Shown here in pieces: positions 26,101 through 38,100 of a DNA stretch of 64,000 bases. The stretch is from contig JAGYXB010001753.1 in assembly GCA_022495005.1 (NCBI GenBank), positions 1,054,001-1,118,000 on the forward strand, read 5' to 3'. Below the pieces are notes generated by a model. It did not search any database. It saw only the letters and a list, made by a program, of their open reading frames with translations, and was not told where the DNA came from. The DNA is from Rhyacophila brunnea (Eukaryota > Arthropoda > Insecta > Trichoptera > Rhyacophilidae). Each line of letters begins with the position of its first letter. Within the stretch, counting starts at the first letter, position 1. A program made the translations under genes and the position numbers.

Positions 26101-29100
26101 TCAACAGACCCGGAACTTTACAGTTCCATTTTCGGAAAAACAATGACTCGAGACCGATATCAAATTTTACTCAGCATGCTGCATTTTTCTGATCCTGAAA
26201 CTCAAATTCCCGGTATTAAGTTACAAAAAATCAAACTCTTGGTAGACCATACGCGAAATATTTTCAAACAGACAATGAAGCCTTTTGAAAATGTATGCAT
26301 TGACGAAAGTATTATTGTTTTCAAAGGGCGTCTCATGTTTAAACAATATCTTCCAATGAAACGACATAGGTTTGGTATAAAAATGTTCGTTTTAGTTGAC
26401 GTATTGACTGGTTACGTATTAGATTTTATAATATACTGTGGAGAACAGACAGACTTGACTGACGAATATGGTCTTGGAATTTCGGGGGCGGTTGTAACCA
26501 CATTGCTCAAAGATTACGTAGGCAAAGGCCATAACCTTTGGGTAGATAATTGGTATACTAGCCCAGCTTTGTTCGAACACTTGCACAACACACGAACAAA
26601 TGCATGTGGAACTGTTCGTAAAACGAGAAAAAATATGCCACAGTTCAAAAAATTGAAGAAAGGGCAATCGGAATCACAACATCGCGGACCTTTATTGGCG
26701 TTGAAGTGGCATGATAAACGCGACATTCACATGCTCACAACTATACATGATGATGCTTTTGCGCCAACGGGGAAAACCAATAGAAAGACAGGTGAACCTG
26801 TTAATAAACCCAAGTGTGTGATTGATTACAATAAGAATATGGGAGCCGTGGACAAAACAGACATGATGCTAGCAAGCCTGAACTGCCTCAGAAAAAGCAT
26901 TAAGTGGTACAAAAAAGTTGCTTTTCATATTTTTGATTTATATTTATTAAATTCCCATACGATGTTCAAAAGTGTTACAAAAAGAAAGATTAGTTTGGCG
27001 GACTTTCAATTAAATATTATTAAACAGTCACTAAGTAAATACAAACTGTCCAACGAAGTAAATTCACAAACTCACGCACAACCATCTACGCGCACTACAT
27101 CAAAAGACATTGCAAAACATATGCCGACTTTATTGAAAGGAACACACATTACGTCAAACATTTGCAGAAGATGCTATGTGTGCTATCATTCGACGAAAAC
27201 CCCAAAGAAAAGGCGTATGTCGCGATACATGTGCTCCGAATGTAACGTGACATTGTGCGTAGTTCCATGTTTTGCGGCTTATCATGCACCTGGTATATTT
27301 TAGTCTGTGTTATTTATTTTAAAAACTGTTGCTTCTCAAGGAAAAATATTTTATCGACGCACAGCTCTCCACTAAATTGGTATGTCTTTATCTTTGTTCA
27401 TTGTTCCATTTTTTATATTTACATTATTATAATGTGTAATAATTTATAATTTTTATGTGCCACGAACTGTGTTAGCTCATTTTACATGGTCGTTTTTTGC
27501 CTGGCGACTTCTTTCGACAGGCCCTTTGTAAAGCCGACGGCGCCTCATAAAGTATAATAGTATTTTAGCCTTGGGTAATTATTTTTATTGATTTATTCTC
27601 CAAAACATCCTAATGTGTCATGATGACGAACATTATTTTATGGCGACGAAAATAAATATAGCTTCAAGATTTGAAGGGGTAATAAAATTTGAGTTTACGA
27701 CTTACCAAGTGCGATAACGCCGATAACCCAATGATGATTGAACAAATGTGATTTTTTAGTCATAGACCGTAACTAACTCCGGCAGCATGTACCCAGCCCT
27801 GTGCATTACAAATACAAGCGCGGCAAATCGCTTGGTAGTATGTGTTGAAACTGTGTATGTGAACACTGGACAGCCGCCATATTGACCGCGCGGTCAAATC
27901 TTAGATATTTTTTAGCGTCTTCATTTTCTTCGATTTATTTTAGTGAGAATGTCACGAATATAGCTTATTTCTTGGTGCATTTGGAATAACTGATATATAG
28001 TTCATCTAGTAATCTATTTTTTAATTTTGGAATCGATCTGTTTTAGCTGTAGTGACCGTTTTAACAGATCAGTTGACTGAAAATAAATTCCCGCGAAAAT
28101 GGCTCGCAGCGAAAGGGTTAATGACAAATGGTTTTTGCACAGATTTTAATTTGAAAGAATTGTATCAGGGATCTGGTAGGCACATCTATGATCGTAAACA
28201 AAATTAATGAAAATCAAAAAAAAAAAATTGTTTCAAAATTTTTGAATGCTTATACAGTTTATATTTCGTATTTAGAATTTTTTTCGATTGACGGTCCCGT
28301 GGAATTCATATTAACGAGGTTTTACTGTACATACATGATAAATATGAAGACAAAATGGCATGAATACCTTATAGACTGGCTGTCCGGCAACAGCTTTGCC
28401 CAACATGATGAGAGCGTCGGCGATATATATGTTGCTCTCTGCAGGGGTGTTGGGAGTCGTCACCAGGATGACATTGTGGCAGTTCTCGTTGATGTTTACT
28501 ACGTTCACCAAACACACCTTGCAACTGTAGAAGAAGAAAACGAATATTGTTCTGGTCATGATGATCCCATCCCACTGAGAAACTGCCTAGGTCTTGAATT
28601 AACATAGACTTATGAGCGTAGGGTGAATGCTACATACACCCGACATTAAACGGATTGGGTAACCAGATAATTTTTGGAACATTTTTAATATGTTTTGAGA
28701 CAATCAAACTTAAGGCTATACCTCAGCTGGGGCACGGTCTAAAACGATCGTGAAATATAATTTGTCATATAAATTTAACATGCGTCCATTTAATGTTCTG
28801 TTTATTGTTCTATTAGTAAGAATAATAATATATTTATTGTCATGTTTTCTTTTTCAAGTAAATGGGTAACGTTTTTAGTCATCTTTACACGATTTAAGAA
28901 TTAATACCCCCGTCGCCATCACGAAACAAATTGACGTATTCACACCTCGACGTTCGCTCTCCGATTGCCAGCGAGTTCAAAATTTCGTCGCGCCTATAGT
29001 TGAAAATTATTTGCCGTTTCACTGAAGTATCGTCCTAAGATATTATATTATCAAATGTGAATAAGTACGGTCAGCAACATGATAATGCATCGATGAGATT

Positions 29101-32100
29101 TTTATAATACGATGAAATATTATGCAGTGGCAAAGGATGGAGGTAGGCTGTTGAAATCTGACATAAATAGTGCATGATAAATTTTGTCAGTCATACGTAC
29201 TGTCACACCCCCGAATTGTCCCCATTTGGGGATGACTCCTCTGGGGGTCTAGAAAGGTCGGAATCATTTCCGAGCTGACTCATAGTAATAGTCGATTACG
29301 AGAAAAAAAAATACCCGGCTACGCTGTTTAAACGTATGCCATTAAAAAATTACTGGCAATGCTGCATTTTTTGTCAATCATCAAAAAATATTCATTTATC
29401 TATAAAATATCTAAAATTATCCCATTAAATTGTACATAATTTTGGATATTTTATAGATAGAAGAATAGTTTTTATCAATTATGGCTTGGTTTAGCAGGGC
29501 TTAATGAATTTAAAAAAACTAACCAACACCATCTGTAATGTTTTCTAAATTCAACGAAAACAAACAAGTACGACTGTGCACTATTTTATTGGATCACCCA
29601 CAGCATACCTAAACTATTATGGTTTGGTTGACGCAGGGTTTGTTTGATTTTTAAAAACTAACTGACACTATCTATAATTTGTAATCCTAGTACAATGAAA
29701 ACAAATACAGCAGGCGCTCGGTAATCCGGCGTTCACCAATCCGGCACGTCCAATAATCCGGCATTTTGCAACTCAGCTCTCCTGCTCTATAATTCGGCAG
29801 GTTTTACATTAAACTTTATGGATTACAGCGCTCTTCCAGAACTGCTTTTGTTTTGAATATTGAACACGATATTGCGACACAACCTATTATCGATATTGAT
29901 TAAGTAAACATTGTTACCAATTTTTTGTGTATGTTTACATAAACTAAAAGATATCTACTATGCAAATCTGTGATAGAATTATTTCCTATAGAAATCCAAT
30001 AAACCGGCATTTCAGACAATCTGGCATAGGTGAAAAAATATGGGTGCCAGATTACCGAGCGCCTACTATACGTATGACTGGTAAAGTTAGGTGTGCACTA
30101 TTTATTTTGTATCTTAACAGGCTTCCTCCACCCTTCGCCACCGTTATTATGGTCAGAATAATAATTTGACCGAAACAGACCAAGTTAAAATTGATAAAAT
30201 ACAAGCATGCTGCCATTTTTGCAAAATATACAAAAATACGGAGAGACACAATAGTGAGGTACCTGATCGACCCTTTTGTCAAGCCATGACCATGTGGTAG
30301 CTTCTTTTTTTACACCTAGCCCCTAAGAAATCTCGCTTGCTCATATGTCATCCATTTGAAGGTATGTAACCATATGGTAACACCATTCATATTTTCTTGG
30401 TTTGTTTTGTAGTATGCACACGACAAATGGATGCTTTTGGATATTCCCTTCTGTAAGGTTTTCACAGAAGGGAAACCACCTGAAATGCAGCAACTGCAGG
30501 ACTCAGTCAGAGAGACAAAAGGTAGAAAGACCAAAAGAAAAAAGATTAACTAAACAAAATATTTCAGTTGGTATTGAAATGTGAAGTGATAATGGTTTAA
30601 ATTGTACCTGCTGACAAGTCGAAGCATGGCAAGGCTGTCGTTGTTTGTCCACGTCTTGGACACGGGTTCACAGTTGACGAGTCTACAGTTCAGCGCCAAT
30701 GGCGGTATTTCATCAGGTGGCAGCACTCGTAGCCTTGATAAAAAAAAAAAAAAAAAATTTTCATTGTAAATGATCCTACGATGCAATGTGGATCTTTAAG
30801 GCCACCGTGGATGTTTTTTTAACATACTTTTTGACGAGGAATGACTCATAACCATTTGCCCAACCATCTGTAATTCAATAGGTACATACAGAAAAAGCAA
30901 TTATTCTTTACTTACTATTATAAAATATCAACATATCAGTGGTCATTACAAGAATTTCACACGAATGAGTCCGACAGATTTGGTGTATGTAATTAATTTG
31001 ATTGGACACTAGATTGAGAGAAGCAGCATAAGTGCAAGATAGGTTAGCTGTATCCTTAAGATATTTGGCTACGTGTGCAGTTCACCGTATCACAATTCAC
31101 CATGAAATGTAGTATCGGAAATATATGGTCGTATATTTACGTCTTACGATTAACATTGCTTTTGAACTCGCTCCACCATAAGGTCATATTTCAACTGATG
31201 CGGGGCCCAAACAATCGACCCACTCTCAAGCCGGCTTCTCACTAAGGAATTATAAAGAATTTTTAATACAGTAACATCCGAAAAGACCCGGGAAGTACGC
31301 AAGACGAAACCCAACATTTGTAGCGCCTTTTTACATATGATAGCAATATGACCACTAAATGACAGCTTACTGTCAAACGTAATGCCAAAATCCCTTACAG
31401 ATGGTATTCGCGAAAGAACTATGCCATGCATCGAATATTGGAAAAATAATACTCGCGAGGCTCTGGTAAATGATAAAAGAAATCGGGGGCGCCAAATACT
31501 TTGCACAAGGGTGCCCATATAGCTACGGCGCGACACTGCTTATAGGCTGTAGTGAATAAAACATTTTTTTACAAACAATTATGTATTCAGGAGATGTTAT
31601 GTAGTCAATAAATTTAAATAACAATTTTAATGGGATGGATGCATCTGCTTTGCCTGAACCAGATCTTCTATGTTTGGCTTTGTTTTGGCCAGTGCAACTC
31701 TCATGTCATTCGTCGCGTATAATCTATTTCGAGATTTTGTCTTGATAGTAAGCAGTGTAGAAAAAGCCGTCTCATTCTTATAGGTGGTTGCGAATGGAAT
31801 TAGCACTCTTAGAGCTATCTTTGCAACATCAGCTTATTTCAATCCAAAAATCACTACAACACGTTTCACGGAAAACACGTTTTGCACCCCATTATTTATC
31901 AAATCAATAAACTATTCCAGAATTAAATTGTACTCCGAAAATGGAGAGTATAAATGGGTTATTGATAAAACGATGGTATTTTTCAAATTCTCGTAGTTCA
32001 GGAAAATACTAAGAAATCCAAAACCCAAGAAATGTTACATGCAATAATTATAAAAATATAAATAGTATAAATTAATATGAGTTAATTTTTCGCAGTCCTA

Positions 32101-35100
32101 TTGAAACTGCTTCGCGGACCCCTAAGGGACCGCGGACTCCACTTTGAGAACCGCTGGTTTACAGGCCAGCAGCAAATAAATTTTGAAAATAGTTGATATA
32201 CTAGATTTTTTTTTCCAAAATCAGCTATGAAAATGCTGAACGAACAATGCGTAATGTTATCATTTCTTTCCGATAAGAAAGCTCAAGGCGAACTGTGCTA
32301 CGGTGAAATGTAATATGTACAATTTACATGTAACTATTTGGCTACTGGGTTCTTTCACAAGTTTGCAATATCATTTTCGCATATCTAAACAGGTCATTAG
32401 AACTATTATCCTGGAAGTCCGTCAGGCGATCATCAATGGATTAAAATAACATGGTAATATACCTATATTTATTTTCTCAAAAAATACATCAAACCAAATC
32501 ATCTATGTTCATATCCGAGTACGTACTACAAAGTAATTGTAAGTTTCCTAAGGTGTAAAGATCTACAACAGCGGCGAGAAACGGGTGTCACGTTCTACGA
32601 CCACGAGCCTCTTTTTGATTCGCGGCAAACACTGACAAATGATGGATCGCTGCGAGCGCACCTCGAGCTGCTCGCGGCAGATTCATGAACTAATTATTTA
32701 GCGTCCATACTAGTTACTGCATCGGACACAGTTACAGCTCGCTAATGGGTGCCCGGCTTTATACTCTTCAAGCCATACAGAAAACGAAATAATAATCAAT
32801 CGAGCTTACTTGTCTGCAGTCAGTTTTCCGGTGTGCCCATAATCAATGAATGAGACGTCGTAGAACTTTTCGGTGTCGTTTACAGGTGGATCTTCCGACA
32901 CTAGCTTTACCCTGTCCCATTGCTTATCTTGGTCGTTGTAGGCGAGGAAAAGTCCTCCTACAAAATAGTCAAAGCATATGTTCAATAGTGTGTTGGACAG
33001 AGGCATGGTGGGTCATGGGAAATGAATTTATGTGGATTGTTTAGATTAAAATATTTAAATAAGGTAATATCGTCGCTGTAGATGTCAAGGGAGCCAAGCC
33101 ACAAATTTGGCGAAGATGAATTAAGTACACAAAAGCATTTTAAAATCATCAAAGATACAGTGGTCAATGGATTTAACCCACAAAACTCCTTTGACATTTT
33201 TTGTACATTTCAATATTCAGTGGTCAAGAGATATAACACACATAACTTCTAAGATACTATTGTTTTTAGTTATTTGTACAAAATAATAAAAAGATAACAC
33301 CACAAAGTATATTCTATGTTCAAAGTTTCACTGTTATATCTTTAAAAACAACAAATTCAATAAAAAAATGTTACTTTTTTTTGTCACACAAAATCTTTGA
33401 GCGTCTGTTTCTCAGCATTATGATTTGTGGACTGGCTCCCTTGACATTTACGGCGACGATATGTAGATTCCTTAACAGCGTAAATACCTCATTTAAAATT
33501 ATGTTTTCAGCGTATTAGGTATTTGATTTGTATTCCTGCCCCTGTTGTAAAATGGTATTGAATATTGATTATCTACACAAACATGAAAGACTAGCAATAC
33601 TAAAAATGTCTTATTCAGTACTGTAGCGCAAGATAAAATATTGCCAAATCGCTAGTTTTTGAAAATCCTAATCACCCACCACCTCCAACCCGAACCAAAT
33701 TTTCCAGAAACATATTTTTAAATATTTCAGTGTTACTTGGTAGGTAATGAATATTTTTACGGCCAGTTCATCTCATAAACTTATCATTCATAAGATTTGA
33801 GAATGTAGCATTCTTTATTGAACATACATATATTAAAAATACTTCTTTAAAAAAAAATGTCGCTAATCCAGTGGATGCGGGTTCGATTCCTGAGTTTTTT
33901 CATATTTTTTTTATCTGATATCTGAGGTATTTTCAAATTATGTACCTTCAATAAGGAATGTTACATTCTAAAATCTTGTGAATTATTCATTAATAGTTTA
34001 TTTAATTTATAAAGTTTTATCGTCAAATGTCTATTCCAAAATATAAAATGGCAGGACTTCCAATCGCCGAAAGCGGCATTGCCATGTTATTTATTGTTTT
34101 GCTAAGCTGTCAACTATGAATAGGATTTATAATTAGTTAGTTTTGTATTAAGTCAACTTAATTTTTTAATTACATTATCTTTGCTCTTGGCCCTTATGCA
34201 TTAAAATATTTTTGTGCAAAGACAAATGTTAAATAACCGCTACTTAAGTCTGGCACTGTCTGGTGGCGGTATTGTAGTAATCCTTTACCTGCAATAATGT
34301 CGTCAACTCCTGGAGTGAGAAAATTCTGTTGTTTAGCATTCTTGTTGAACTTCTCACACAACTCCTTGAGTTTGGGCTGAACGCTAGTGAGCTGAACGTA
34401 AAAATCATGCGGCGTATTGATGTGGGTCACAATCACGTGGTCCACGGCGCCTGCAAAGCAAAATAACACCTTACGTCTTCTCCCGGTAATCAAAAAATAT
34501 ATTATATTGTCACTGTACGGGCAAATAGTCATAACGTTCACTTTTCACCGAAGTGACATTTTGATAGCAATGGACTTATTGCATACTCTTACACGAACTG
34601 GCCAAGTATCATAAATCCCAACAAATTATTTGATATCAAAATAATTCAAAACTAATTTTTAAGCCATTTGTAACTTGACAAAAAATATTTCAGCCAAATG
34701 TTGTCTAAACGTAAGCCACCCACCCGTGTCAATAAAAAAAAATCTCAATTTGTAATAAAATAATAGATAAATCCAATGCCTACAGTTTTTTTCACTTCCT
34801 GAACAATTTAATATTTGAGGGTTACGACAATTTATTGGTTTGGAGAGTGACGATATATATCGCAATAACCAGCGGCTTTATTTAGTGTACCCACCGCAAC
34901 TTCAATCTACCGCACTGAGATTAGCGAGTAGTTATCATCTTGGTTACTTAATGCGATTTGAATCCGGGGTACGGTAATTCAAATTTCAAATTCAAATTAA
35001 TTTATTTTACATAATATAATAAACATAAAAAATTATAAATTCAAAGCATTCACGACATGACATAAAGTAAGTTTTAACAATTTTTCAAATAAAAATACAG

Positions 35101-38100
35101 GGTAATGTGAGTAAATAATACAATAAGAAAAATAAACGTACCTACATGGAAGCACACAGAGTGAACTAGGTTGATAGACTAGACTAGATTCCTAAGATAA
35201 TTATCAGAGACACAGAAGCCAACACCACCAAGAATGGCAGAGTTTTCATTTACGCAGAAGTCGGAAAAAATATGTAGCTAAATAAAGATCGCTTCTAAAC
35301 TTCAAGCTACAGTATGTAAAGCATACCTAAGAGAAAGTCAGTCGGATAGAGCCACGGATAATATCCATACAGTCGAAAATAAAGGAGTCTCAAAATTTTC
35401 TTCTGGACCCTCTCCACCATAAGGCCATACTTCAACTGATGCGGGGCCCAAACAATAGACCCACTCTCAAGTCTGCTTTTAACTAAAGAGTTATAGAGAA
35501 TATTTACTACCGTAACATCCGAAAAGACCGGGGAAGTACGCAAGACAAAGCCCAACGAATTTAATCTTTCGCACTATCCGCACAACAGGGTAAATAAGTT
35601 GCGCAACTTCTATTGCGCATGTGCACTAGAGAAAATTAAATGTCTTTTTGGTAAATTCTATTTCTTCATTATTAGATTTACTACGCACATTTCTCACCCT
35701 AGGATGTCAGTCAAAATGTATATTTGTATAATTAAAATGATACTTAATACTGTTATTGAATGAAAATCAACATGCTTGAACCTTTTGACATTACAAAATC
35801 ATTTTAAAACAAATTAAAAATAACCTTTAACTATGCAATTCTAGGTGAAACCTTAATGAAACATATTGTATAGAATCATACAGTAGTGAAGGGTGGAGGC
35901 AAGCTGTTAAGATCCGCCTTAAGGCTATACTTCAGTTGAGGCATGGTCTAAAAAGATCGGGGCTAGGCGATGCGCGGATTGTGCAAATGACGCGTGCCGA
36001 ACGAAATATAATTTGTCATAAAAATCCAACATGCGTCCATTTAATGATATGTTTATTGTCATATTACTTATAATAATAGTATATTCATTGACATGTTTTC
36101 TTTATTAAGTACATATGTAAAGTTTTTTAGTCATCTTTACACGATTTAAGAATATTTTCATCCGACGCCATGACTAAACAAATCGACGTGTGGACACCTG
36201 GACTGTCGATCTCCGATTGGCGACTAGTGAGAAATTTCGTCACACCTACTGTTGAAAATTATTTGCCGTTTAACTGAAGTACGCTCTTAAATGGTGCACA
36301 CTAAACTTTGTCAGTCATAAGTATTTGTTTTCATTGAAATAAGACTACAATTTACAGATGGTGTCAGTTTTATTCAATTAAACCTTGCGAAAACCAAGCC
36401 ATAATAGATAATAGTCAAAAAATACTCATCTATCTATAAAATATCTAAAATTATACAATTAAATCATACGTAACTTTGAATATTTCATAGATAGAATAAT
36501 ATTTTTTTTATCAATTATACTTTGGTTTGCATGGCAAAAAATGAACCAACAATATGTTTAATATGTATTCTTAATCCAACGGAAACAAATAAGTATGAAT
36601 GAAAAAGTGTGCACAATTTTGTCACATCGCCCAAAATATAACAAAACTATTATCGGCAGGGTTTATTTGCTTTTCACTAACCAATACCATCGGTAAATTG
36701 TAGTCTTAGTTGAATAAAAACAAATACGTATGACTAACAAAGTTTAATGTGCACTTTTTATGGTGAATCTTAACAACCTACCTCCACCCTTCGCTACTAG
36801 AATCGTAAGTAACTTTTAAATGTATTCACAATGTAATTAATACCATTTTTATATACCATTTGACAGTAAGATGTATGTGAATGTGATGGTTATGTAGCCT
36901 ACTAAGGCGGCGGAAAATAATCGCGACTGACATCATCATTTGCAGATTTGAACATGGGCTGAATAGAGATATCATTTATCACGGATACAACCATGTTTAG
37001 GAACACTCGTGACAGGTTTGTATGAAGCTGCAGAACTGCAACAGTTTACACCGATCCATATTGCTATTTCCAAAATAAGTTTTACATACTAAAATTCATA
37101 GGCAAATTCTGTACAGTGGTGGGTGGGTTTCACATTGAGAGAATGCCTGATGAGAGGGTTCCAAAAATCCTGACCTGGAGGTAGGCCAAGAATGAATGGA
37201 GGAGGCCTGCAAACTCGAGAGGACTGGAAGGGAAAATAGTCAGTGGAAGGCGCTGGAAATGTAGTGCTGGGGAAAAAGTAATCTAAATCATTAACATGCG
37301 TATACACTTACCAACAAAAAGACTTTTGATAGTTTTGTTTTCCGGAGGGTTATACATGCGCCGCACGGTACCACTGGCTGTAAGCTTCGGCGTGGCTGAA
37401 AAATAATATAGCTCAGTTAGGGGGGTTGTTGTCATTTTCCAATGTCTTGAAACAATTTTGTATCTTACAAGCACGATTAAACCACACTGATTCTATTCTG
37501 CCTCTAAATGGTACTATTCTACCCCACGATGACCGCGCTGCCCGATTCTATGCCAAAGCAAACATGTTTGCGGATATAGCCGGGCGTACAGTGCCAGCCA
37601 TACAAAAAACGCAGACTTATTCGCCTGTCTTTGAAGATAGAATGCCAGTCTCAGTCGTTTGTTTTGAATAATTTAAAATTCGGAATAATACTGGTCCAAT
37701 AATGAAACATTTAGCAAATGATTGGTTAGTGTTTATGATAAACTTTGAATATATTTAAAAAAATAAATAAATACATAAGGTTTATTTTTGCTTAAAAATT
37801 TGCAGCCTCTCACTTGCCGCCAATATTTTACCATGCCCCATGACCGGCAAAGCAATCAATTAAAGAAAAAAAAACCAACAGAAGACGTATCATCTTCCAT
37901 CATAACACTAGACCTCATAAGGCAAAAACGATTCCCAAAATAACTGAGGCAGTTAAATGGGATGTCATTTCGCATCTAACATATTCTAATAACTTGGCAC
38001 AACTAGATTACCATCTTTTCTGCAGTCTATAAAACCATATTAATGGGAAACAGTTTAGTACAAAAGATAATGTCCAAAAGAAGTTTTTACATTGTCAAAA

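Larger units (their letters stand above)
23562..28327. mobile_element. Tigger/pogo-like non-autonomous element expanded by two nested insertions
   Basis: Ends CAGTAAAACCTCATTAAT and, inverted, CAGTAAAACCTCGTTAAT, flanked by TA. A shorter copy without the inserts is at 43694-44328, and internal blocks align to it (AATTTGCC.TAAATC, TTCTGGCATATAAAAATATT, GTTTTTGCACAGATTTT). Inserted within it are a MITE (23593-23846) and a whole piggyBac (25158-28117). Confidence 0.82.

Noticed and set aside
37426..37671. 81-codon open frame as an exon of an unknown gene
   Set aside because: No splice or homology support and it lies in an intron of the Tudor gene on the other strand.
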